Below, one piece after another: positions 8,461-14,733 of a stretch of DNA of 64,000 nt (position 1 is the stretch's first letter; every line of letters begins with the position of its first letter). The DNA comes from Pseudomonas sp. Leaf58. Its GTDB lineage: Bacteria > Pseudomonadota > Gammaproteobacteria > Pseudomonadales > Pseudomonadaceae. The stretch lies in the NCBI RefSeq assembly GCF_003627215.1, contig NZ_CP032677.1, positions 5,151,501-5,215,500 of the forward strand. The letters run 5' to 3'. A program made the translations under genes and the position numbers. The notes beneath the pieces are model-generated. The model was not told where the DNA came from. It saw only the letters and a program-made list of their open reading frames with translations, and searched no databases.

Positions 8461-9690
8461 ATGAGCAAGACTTCTCTCGACAAGAGCAAGATCCGGTTCC
8501 TTCTTCTTGAAGGTGTGCACCAGAACGCGGTCGATACCCTCAAGGCCGCCGGCTACACCAACATCGAATACCTCACTGGTTCGCTGCCGGAAGCCGAGCT
8601 GAAGGAAAAGATCGCTGATGCCCACTTCATCGGCATCCGTTCGCGCACCCAGCTGACCGAAGAGATCTTCGACTGCGCCAAGAAACTGGTCGCCGTTGGC
8701 TGCTTCTGCATCGGCACCAACCAGGTTGACCTGGAAGCTGCCCGCGAGCGCGGCATCGCCGTATTCAACGCACCTTACTCCAACACCCGTTCGGTGGCCG
8801 AGCTGGTACTGGCCGAGGCCATTTTGCTGCTGCGCGGCATCCCCGAGAAAAACGCTTCCTGCCACCGTGGTGGCTGGATCAAGAGCGCGGCCAACTCCTT
8901 CGAAATCCGCGGCAAGAAGCTGGGTATCGTCGGTTACGGCTCGATCGGCACCCAGCTGTCGGTCCTGGCCGAAAACCTGGGCATGCAGGTGTACTTCTTC
9001 GACCCGCTGACCAAGCTGCCACTGGGCAACGCCGTGCAGGTCACCAGCCTGAACGAACTGCTGGGCCTGGCCGACATCGTCTCGCTGCACGTGCCTGAAC
9101 TGCCGTCCACCCAGTGGATGATCGGCGAGAAAGAAATCCGTGCGATGAAGAAGGGCTCGATCCTGATCAACGCCGCCCGTGGCACCGTGGTCGAACTGGA
9201 CCACCTGGCCGCCGCGATCAAGGATAAGCACCTGATCGGCGCCGCCATCGACGTGTTCCCGGTCGAGCCGCGCTCCAACGACGAAGAGTTCGAAAGCCCG
9301 CTGCGTGGCCTGGACAACGTGATCCTGACCCCGCACATCGGTGGTTCCACCGCCGAAGCCCAAGCCAACATCGGCCTGGAAGTGGCCGAGAAGCTGGTCA
9401 AGTACAGCGACAACGGTACTTCCGTGTCCTCGGTCAACTTCCCGGAAGTGGCCCTGCCGGCGCACCCAGGCAAGCACCGTTTGCTGCACATCCACGAAAA
9501 CATCCCTGGCGTGCTCAGCGAGATCAACAAGGTCTTCGCCGAAAACGGCATCAACATCTCCGGTCAGTTCCTGCAGACCAACGAGAAAGTCGGTTACGTG
9601 GTGATCGACGTTGACGCCCAGTACTCGGACCTGGCGCAAGAGAAGCTGCAACAGGTCAAGGGCACTATCCGTTCCCGCGTTCTGTTCTAA
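8461..9690 (+). CDS. serA: D-3-phosphoglycerate dehydrogenase
   Basis: First step of serine synthesis: oxidises 3-phosphoglycerate to 3-phosphohydroxypyruvate with NAD. 409 residues, the E. coli-type length. Order: substrate domain with FIGIRSRTQLTEE, Rossmann loop GIVGYGSIGTQLS, catalytic Arg in NAARGTVVE, the His in ILTPHIGGSTAEAQ, and a C-terminal ACT domain (LLHIHENIPGVLSEINKVFA) that binds serine in the family for feedback inhibition. The start at 8461 gives the standard N-terminus MSKTSLDKSKI; the longer in-frame reading upstream lies antisense to the dehydrogenase gene and is not credible. Followed directly by a strong terminator. Confidence 0.97.
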   Translation: MSKTSLDKSKIRFLLLEGVHQNAVDTLKAAGYTNIEYLTGSLPEAELKEKIADAHFIGIRSRTQLTEEIFDCAKKLVAVGCFCIGTNQVDLEAARERGIAVFNAPYSNTRSVAELVLAEAILLLRGIPEKNASCHRGGWIKSAANSFEIRGKKLGIVGYGSIGTQLSVLAENLGMQVYFFDPLTKLPLGNAVQVTSLNELLGLADIVSLHVPELPSTQWMIGEKEIRAMKKGSILINAARGTVVELDHLAAAIKDKHLIGAAIDVFPVEPRSNDEEFESPLRGLDNVILTPHIGGSTAEAQANIGLEVAEKLVKYSDNGTSVSSVNFPEVALPAHPGKHRLLHIHENIPGVLSEINKVFAENGINISGQFLQTNEKVGYVVIDVDAQYSDLAQEKLQQVKGTIRSRVLF

Positions 9691-9706
9691 GTTCGCTGGC
9701 ACCATG

Positions 9707-9739
9707 AAAAAGGGAGGCCCTGGTGGCCTCCCTTTTTTT
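9707..9739. terminator. Bidirectional rho-independent terminator, serA / DUF4399 gene
   Basis: Stem AAAAAGGGAGGCC with GGCCTCCCTTTTT, five-base loop, T-run on the plus strand and matching A-run on the other side. It separates two convergent genes and can serve both. Confidence 0.93.
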
Positions 9740-10214
9740 ATTTCACTTCAACCGTGATTTTCTGCGACACGACGCTCGGCTTGAACGGCACGTGGAACTG
9801 GTCACCCAGTATCAACTGCAAGGTGTGCTTGCCCGGGGTGAGGGTGATGCTGGTTTCAGTCTGCGCCTTGCCGAAGTGCAGCACTTGCGGCCCATCCGGC
9901 AGTGCAGTACCGGCCTGAGGCATCAAACTGGACGGCAACGGCATGTCAGCCACTGGCTCTTTGTCCACATCCACCAACAGATGGTGGTGCCCGGTGTGCG
10001 GGGTGTGATCACCCGCAGGCTTGAGCGCCATGCCCTCGATGCCGAACTTGACGGTGAAGGTCTTGTCGACCGTGGCGCCATCGGCGGGGGAAACGATGAA
10101 GACCTTGGCCTCCTTGGGCGGCTCCTGGCTCTTCAGGGCATCTGCGGCACTGGCAAGCACCGACGTCCCCATCAGCAGACCAGCAACGGCAGCACGCAAA
10201 AATAGGCTGTTCAT
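9738..10214 (-). CDS. Exported DUF4399 protein
   Basis: 158 residues with a signal peptide (about 1-23, FLRAAVAGLLMGTSVLASA). The mature part reads as one small beta domain: KVFIVSPADGATVDKTFTVKFG, then HTGHHHLLVDVD, FGKAQTETSITLTPGKHTLQLILGD and a C-terminal strand. The HHHL-VD motif and size match DUF4399, a family of periplasmic proteins with no settled function; the histidine cluster could bind a metal, which is a guess. It is transcribed toward serA and shares its terminator. The upstream 220 bp contain a 24-bp palindrome described separately. Confidence 0.8.
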   Translation of the reverse strand: MNSLFLRAAVAGLLMGTSVLASAADALKSQEPPKEAKVFIVSPADGATVDKTFTVKFGIEGMALKPAGDHTPHTGHHHLLVDVDKEPVADMPLPSSLMPQAGTALPDGPQVLHFGKAQTETSITLTPGKHTLQLILGDQFHVPFKPSVVSQKITVEVK

Positions 10215-10310
10215 TCACTTCTCCTGTGATTCACTTATTAACCGCCGCCGCTACTCCAGCAGCGGCGGTGTTTCACCTTAGTTGAAATATTCGCGAAGGT
10301 GTTCACATTG

Positions 10311-10334
10311 CCTGACAGAAATATTTCCGTCAGG
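10311..10334. promoter_or_regulatory. 24-bp imperfect palindrome, possible operator
   Basis: Arms CCTGAC and GTCAGG around a GAAATATTTC centre, with one mismatched pair. It stands in the 223-bp divergent region between the DUF4399 gene and the binding-protein gene, 104 bp before the latter. It has no T-run, so an operator is more likely than a terminator. No regulator is assigned. Confidence 0.45.
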
Positions 10335-10437
10335 GTTAAACAATGCCGAGGCTTCAAGGTCATAGGCTGCGCTCGATCACGGCGAGGAAGAAAGCCGTGG
10401 CGAAAGTTATTCATCTGCTAGAAGAAAAGGGGCATTC

Positions 10438-10926
10438 ATGCGTTCGACCATAGGTGTGCTGCTGGCAGTACTGATCAGTCCATTGGCTCAGGCGGAGCTG
10501 ATAGACGAAATTGCCGACCGGGGCGAACTGCGCATTGCTGTGCAGCCTGACAATTCACCGTTCGCCTTCAAGCAAGATGACCATCTGACCGGTTTCGACA
10601 TCGAGTTCGGCCAGGACCTGGCCAGGGAGCTGGACTTGCGCGCCGAGTTCATCGAAGCCACCGCGGCAGAGGTATTGCCCGGCGTCGAGAGTGGCAAGTA
10701 CGACATCGCACTGACCCCGTCGAATGAATCACCCAAGGGTGACGGCCCGCTCGATGTGAGCCTGCCGTTTGGCAAGAAGCAGCTGGTGATACCGTTCCAG
10801 AAGGACAACCCGGCGTTCGAGAGTGCCGTGAACAATGCGCTGCAGCGGCTCAAGGACAGCGGGCGGACTGCCGAGCTTGAACAAAAGTGGTTCAAGGGTG
10901 TGCCCGAGACTGCGACCGGGCAGTAG
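10438..10926 (+). CDS. Short periplasmic amino-acid binding protein lacking lobe 2
   Basis: 162 residues with a signal peptide (MRSTIGVLLAVLISPLAQA) and then a clear SBP_bac_3 start: RGELRIAVQPDNSPFAFK, GFDIEFGQDLARELDL, VLPGVESGKYDIALTPSNES. Family members then run through a second lobe before returning to lobe 1. Here the text passes straight from SPKGDGPLDVSLPFG to the final segment KKQLVIPFQKDNPAFESAVN and LEQKWF. About 80-90 residues of the usual 240-260 are absent with the frame intact. No permease or ATPase gene is adjacent. A normal transport role is doubtful; the gene may be an internally deleted remnant or a distinct one-lobed protein. Confidence 0.75.
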   Translation: MRSTIGVLLAVLISPLAQAELIDEIADRGELRIAVQPDNSPFAFKQDDHLTGFDIEFGQDLARELDLRAEFIEATAAEVLPGVESGKYDIALTPSNESPKGDGPLDVSLPFGKKQLVIPFQKDNPAFESAVNNALQRLKDSGRTAELEQKWFKGVPETATGQ

Positions 10927-10938
10927 TGATCGGGTTGT

Positions 10939-11047
10939 CTGTACCGGCCTCTTCGCGGGCAAGCCCGCTCCTACAAGAGCAGAGCAACTGTCCGGATGTG
11001 TGCGGTTGCTGTAGGAGCGGGCTTGCCCGCGAAAGGGCCAGCACAGG
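10939..11047. repeat. REP pair (inverted)
   Basis: Two units with the core gcgggcaagcccgctcctac and its mirror gtaggagcgggcttgcccgc, flanked by ggcctcttc and gaaagggcc. Lies between convergent genes. Confidence 0.9.
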
Positions 11048-11048
11048 C

Positions 11049-11552
11049 TTAAGCTGAAAGCCCAGCCAGCGCCCGCTGCGCGGCGTCCAGCTCCAGCTCG
11101 CTGAACACCTGCACGCCCGCCCGCCGCAGCAACGCCGTGGTCACCCCTTCCCCCGCCACCTTCACGCCACTGAACGTGCCGTCATAGGTCAACCGGTTGC
11201 CACATGAAGGGCTGCCCGACTTCAGCACCGCCACGCCAATACCATGCTGGCGCACCAGCTCCATCGCCCGCTGCGCACCGGCCAGAAACTCGGCACTGAC
11301 ATCTTCGCCCGTCAGGGTAATCACCTGCGCACCGCCATCAAGCACCTCACCGCCCTGCCCGCCGGGGATCTCCGCTGGCGGGCGCGGGGTCGGTAAACCG
11401 CCGGCTACCTCCGGGCACAACGGCACCACGCGCCCTTCGGCCTGCCACTGCTGCAACAGGTCGGGGTGGCCACTGGCGCGGCCGTCATAGCGCACCGGCT
11501 GCCCCAGTAGGCAGGCGCTGACCAGCACCTTGGGCAGGTCAGAACGGGTCAT
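11049..11552 (-). CDS. DUF523 family protein
   Basis: 167 residues. Signature motifs of DUF523 are in place: VLVSACLLGQPVRYDG at the N-terminus, VPLCPEVAGGLPTPRPPAEI, and VAVLKSGSPSCGN, with cysteines in each (SACLL, LCPE, SCG) that could form a metal or redox site. No biochemical function is established for the stand-alone family. The ATG at 11552 overlaps the end of the upstream oxygenase gene by 14 bp, implying translational coupling; a GTG two codons earlier is also possible. Confidence 0.85.
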   Translation of the reverse strand: MTRSDLPKVLVSACLLGQPVRYDGRASGHPDLLQQWQAEGRVVPLCPEVAGGLPTPRPPAEIPGGQGGEVLDGGAQVITLTGEDVSAEFLAGAQRAMELVRQHGIGVAVLKSGSPSCGNRLTYDGTFSGVKVAGEGVTTALLRRAGVQVFSELELDAAQRALAGLSA

Positions 11553-12162
11553 TGCCACGGCGCCGGAACCAGCCGGTCAACGACAGCCGCTCCCGCCCAG
11601 CCGGCAGCACTTCATGGGGTACCTCGCCGGACAGGAATACCACCAAGCAGCCCGCCACCGGCTGCACGTCATGCACCTCTTCATCGGCGAGGAACATACG
11701 TAATTGCCCGCCATCTTCTGGCTGCCAGCCTTCGTTGAGGTACAGCACTGCCGAGACCATGCGTCGATCGTCATCGCGGAAACGGTCAAGGTGCCGCCGG
11801 TAGAACGCGCCGGGCGGGTACAGGGCAAAATGGCACTCGAAGTCTTCCAGGCCAAGGAACAGGCCCTGGTTGATGGCCTGACGCAAGTGGTCCATGGCCG
11901 TCAGGTACTGGTCGCACGCCTCGGCTTGGCCAGGGTCGATCCACTGGATCTGGTCGCCGCGGATGGCCTCGCGCACCTCCTGGGCATCACCGCGCCCAAC
12001 ACCGGCGGGGTTGAGTTCGCCTTCGGCATCGCGGCGCCGGCATTCGGCCGCCAGCGCGCGCACCAAGTCGGCAGGCAGAAAGAGCGCCTGCTGGGACCAG
12101 CCATGGGTGGCCAGATCGTCGACGACGGCCGCAAGCATCGGGTGTTCAGGGGAGATGTGCAT
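11539..12162 (-). CDS. 2OG-Fe(II) oxygenase (prolyl 4-hydroxylase-like)
   Basis: 207 residues from MHISPEHPML. The C-terminal half has the double-stranded beta-helix core of P4H-like oxygenases: FYRRHLDRF supplies the HxD iron pair, VPHEVLP the distal histidine, and RLSLTGWF the arginine expected to hold 2-oxoglutarate; VSAVLYLNEGWQPEDGGQLRMF is the conserved strand pair between them. The target (protein prolyl, small molecule or other) is unknown. Its 3' end overlaps the DUF523 gene. An in-frame N-terminal extension of 32 residues lacks conservation and is ignored. Confidence 0.85.
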   Translation of the reverse strand: MHISPEHPMLAAVVDDLATHGWSQQALFLPADLVRALAAECRRRDAEGELNPAGVGRGDAQEVREAIRGDQIQWIDPGQAEACDQYLTAMDHLRQAINQGLFLGLEDFECHFALYPPGAFYRRHLDRFRDDDRRMVSAVLYLNEGWQPEDGGQLRMFLADEEVHDVQPVAGCLVVFLSGEVPHEVLPAGRERLSLTGWFRRRGNDPF

Positions 12163-12284
12163 GGCGCGCATCATATCCATTAGCCAGGCACTCGCACAGC
12201 GCCACTTGGCCGAGAAATACGCGGGTGTCTCGACAAAATGGCGCCGGGCCAAGGACAATAGCCACCTGCCGACAGGAGTCCTGA

Positions 12285-13037
12285 ATGCGCCGTCTGTTTT
12301 CCCTGATTCTGCTGATGATCTGCACTATGCCTGTCTGGGCAGACAACCTGGATCAACTGTACAAGGCCGCCGGCTGGCCCGACCAGCGCGCCCATTTCAA
12401 CGATGCCCTGAGCGCCGCCCAGGAACGCTACCGCAACAGTTTGCCACCCGCCGTGTACCAGGCGCTAGTCAACAACAGCAACCAGCGCTTCCAGGCCCAG
12501 GCGGTGGATCGGCGTGCCCAGGCGAAACTGCGCGCGGCGCTGGCCAACCCGGCACCGGCACTGGCGTTCTTCCAGTCGCCGCTGGGGCGCAAAGTGGTGG
12601 CCGCCGAACTCAAAGCCACGCGCAAAGATGAGCTGGCCAAGAATGCCAAGGGCCTGCCGAAAATCCAGGCCAGCGACGACCGCCTGCTGGTCATCGGCCA
12701 CTTGGCCCAGGCCCTGCCGGCGCGTGAGGCGGGTGCCGAAGTCAGCCTGGCCATCGCTGGCGTGGCTGCCGACAGCCTCAGCTCGATGATCCCCGGCCTG
12801 TTTGGCGGCGGCCAGGCCCAAGGCCTGCTCGACGGCCAGCGCCAGCGCCTGATGAGCCAGATCGGCGAAGACCTCAACAACACCTTGCTGTACGTCTACC
12901 GCGACCTGAGCGATGCCGAGCTGGAACAGTTCGCCACCTTTGCCGAGTCAGCCGACGGCAAGGCGTACTACCAGGCCGCCCTGGCCGCCGTTCGCGCAGG
13001 CCTGGCGGTTGGCCAGAGCAGCAACGACCTGAAGTGA
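12285..13037 (+). CDS. Exported DUF2059 domain protein
   Basis: 250 residues with a signal peptide (FSLILLMICTMPVWA, cleavage near residue 19) and a mostly helical, alanine- and glutamine-rich mature domain. The C-terminal part (LLYVYRDLSDAELEQFATFAESADGKAYYQAALAAV in broken form) carries the sequence pattern of DUF2059 (YxxLSDxELxxxxxFxxSxxGxxY). Function unknown; periplasmic location follows from the signal peptide. It is divergent from the oxygenase gene and convergent with the lipase-like hydrolase. Confidence 0.8.
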   Translation: MRRLFSLILLMICTMPVWADNLDQLYKAAGWPDQRAHFNDALSAAQERYRNSLPPAVYQALVNNSNQRFQAQAVDRRAQAKLRAALANPAPALAFFQSPLGRKVVAAELKATRKDELAKNAKGLPKIQASDDRLLVIGHLAQALPAREAGAEVSLAIAGVAADSLSSMIPGLFGGGQAQGLLDGQRQRLMSQIGEDLNNTLLYVYRDLSDAELEQFATFAESADGKAYYQAALAAVRAGLAVGQSSNDLK

Positions 13038-13979
13038 TCAGCCCAGGCGCTGGTCGATGAAGTCGAAGTAGCGCTGGCGAATGCCCGGCAGCTCGTTGGC
13101 CAAGTGGTGGCGAGCTTCGGGCAGCAGCAAAATCTGCGGCTCGGCGAACTTGGCCTTGAGCACTTCGAGGTTGTAGGGCCAGTCCACTGTGCCATCGGCC
13201 TCCCCCTGTACGATCAATGGCCGCCGCGTACTGGTCGGTGCGGCCTCGATGCGTTTGACCCAGGCGATCAAGGCGCCCACCCAGGCGGTGGGCAGGCGGC
13301 GCGGCTGCAACGGGTCAGCTTCCAGGAACGGCAGGAAGGCCGGGTCGTTGGTGTTCTCGCTGAAACGCCGTTCAATGCCGTTGACGAAGTGGCGCAACAC
13401 CCGATAGCTCAACTTCGACCAGCGCCAGGAACAAGGCCGCACCAGCGGCGCCAACAGGATGACCTGGCCGTCGATGGGGCTGCGGGCGCCCTGGTGCAGC
13501 AGGTGGTCCACGGCGATGGCGCCGCCCGTGCTTTGCCCGCACAGGTGCCACGGGCGCGGCAGCTGCAGCGTGCGCGCCTGCTCGAACAAGGCCTCCAACA
13601 CCTGCTGGTACACCGCGAAATCACTGATGCTGGCCCGCTCGCCGCTGGACAGGCCGTGGCCGGGCAGGTCGCAGCTGATCACCGCAAAACCCTGCTTGAG
13701 CGCCCATTCGATCACATGCCGGTACAGGCCCATGTGGTCGTAGTAGCCGTGCAGCAAGAACAGCGTCGCGCTGGGCTGCTCAGGTAGCCAGGCTTGCCCG
13801 ACCAGCTCGAACCCCGCCGCCTGAAAACGGCCTAACCAGCTGTGTGCGGGTAGGTTCAGGCCATAAAAGCGCTGGTAGTCCTGCGCTTGCGCCGACAGCG
13901 GCTGGCGTGCGGTGAATGGCGCCAGGCTGGCGCGCAAGCGTTCGGGGTGAAAGGCAAGGGGCATCGGGTACATCCACAT
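13038..13979 (-). CDS. Alpha/beta hydrolase, lysophospholipase/S33 type
   Basis: About 313 residues. The oxyanion region LFLLHGYYDHMGLYRHV, the nucleophile elbow CGQSTGG (Ser), the Asp in IVQGEADGTVDW and the His in EARHHLANE give a complete catalytic triad in hydrolase_4 (monoacylglycerol lipase-like) order. No signal peptide, so probably cytoplasmic. Substrate unknown. Several in-frame ATGs lie at 13979, 13973 and 13964 and none has a strong ribosome site, so the start may be off by a few codons. The coding end abuts the DUF2059 stop. Confidence 0.82.
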   Translation of the reverse strand: MWMYPMPLAFHPERLRASLAPFTARQPLSAQAQDYQRFYGLNLPAHSWLGRFQAAGFELVGQAWLPEQPSATLFLLHGYYDHMGLYRHVIEWALKQGFAVISCDLPGHGLSSGERASISDFAVYQQVLEALFEQARTLQLPRPWHLCGQSTGGAIAVDHLLHQGARSPIDGQVILLAPLVRPCSWRWSKLSYRVLRHFVNGIERRFSENTNDPAFLPFLEADPLQPRRLPTAWVGALIAWVKRIEAAPTSTRRPLIVQGEADGTVDWPYNLEVLKAKFAEPQILLLPEARHHLANELPGIRQRYFDFIDQRLG

Positions 13980-14084
13980 TGACGCAAGTATTGATCTGGA
14001 ATCTTCAGCTCTGGCCAGCCCCATGGCAAGCTTGCTCACCTTCTAGCCACCAGCACCGCACCTACAGGGGACCGCGGAAACTTC

Positions 14085-14648
14085 ATGAAGAACCGGATTA
14101 TCAAACCGTTGCTCACGGCAATCGCCCTGCTGCTCTGCGCCACTCTGCTTTGGCAGGCCTACACCACCTTCCAGGCCCGCTACCTGCGCCCGTTCGACAA
14201 CCAAACCACGCTGTTCGACGGTAGCCAGCTGCAACTGCCTCCTGAACTGGCCGGCCCCGGCCCGATCCGCGTGGTGCACTTCTGGGACCCGGCCTGCCCG
14301 TGCAACGTCGGCAACCAGCAGCACCTGGGCGACCTGGTCAGCCAGTTCGCCAGCCAGGGCGTGAGCTTCCACGTGCTGCAAAGGCCCGGCAGCCACGGCC
14401 AGTTGCCGGCCAACCTCAGCACCCTCGAGCCACTCGCCAGCCTACCCGGCAGCGAACACCTGCCCGCCTCCCCGGCCGTGGCCATCTGGGACCGCCAAGG
14501 CCACCTGGCCTACTTCGGCCCGTACAGCGAAGGGGCGGTGTGCAATGCCAGCAACAGCTTCATCGAGCCCATCATCAAGGCCTTGCTGGAAGGCCGGCCC
14601 GTACAGGCCACCAATACCTTGGCCATAGGGTGTTACTGCCCCTGGTAG
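14085..14648 (+). CDS. Membrane-anchored thioredoxin-like protein (DUF6436)
   Basis: 187 residues: one N-terminal membrane helix (about 7-25, PLLTAIALLLCATLLWQAY) and a periplasmic thioredoxin-like domain. The active-site position reads FWDPACPCNVGNQQHL, a CPC rather than CxxC arrangement, preceded by the usual beta strand IRVVHFWD and followed later by SPAVAIWDRQGHLAYFGPY. Two more cysteines lie at the very C-terminus (GCYCPW). A thiol or copper-handling role is possible but not shown. It ends 85 bp before the bacteriocin gene. Confidence 0.75.
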   Translation: MKNRIIKPLLTAIALLLCATLLWQAYTTFQARYLRPFDNQTTLFDGSQLQLPPELAGPGPIRVVHFWDPACPCNVGNQQHLGDLVSQFASQGVSFHVLQRPGSHGQLPANLSTLEPLASLPGSEHLPASPAVAIWDRQGHLAYFGPYSEGAVCNASNSFIEPIIKALLEGRPVQATNTLAIGCYCPW

Positions 14649-14733
14649 ATAGCAGGTACACAATAGATATCTACAGCTTCAGCACGAGGGAGGTTTTTTA
14701 CCGTAGCGGCATACAGATCAATGGAGAAACTGT

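Noticed and set aside
8419..9705. 428-codon frame opposite serA
   Set aside because: Mirror of the serA coding strand, without motifs or ribosome site.
14649..14733. SOS (LexA) box or PrtN-type P-box before the bacteriocin gene
   Set aside because: The 10-bp palindrome TAGATATCTA is present, but neither the CTG-N10-CAG pattern nor repeated ATTGnnGT units could be found.
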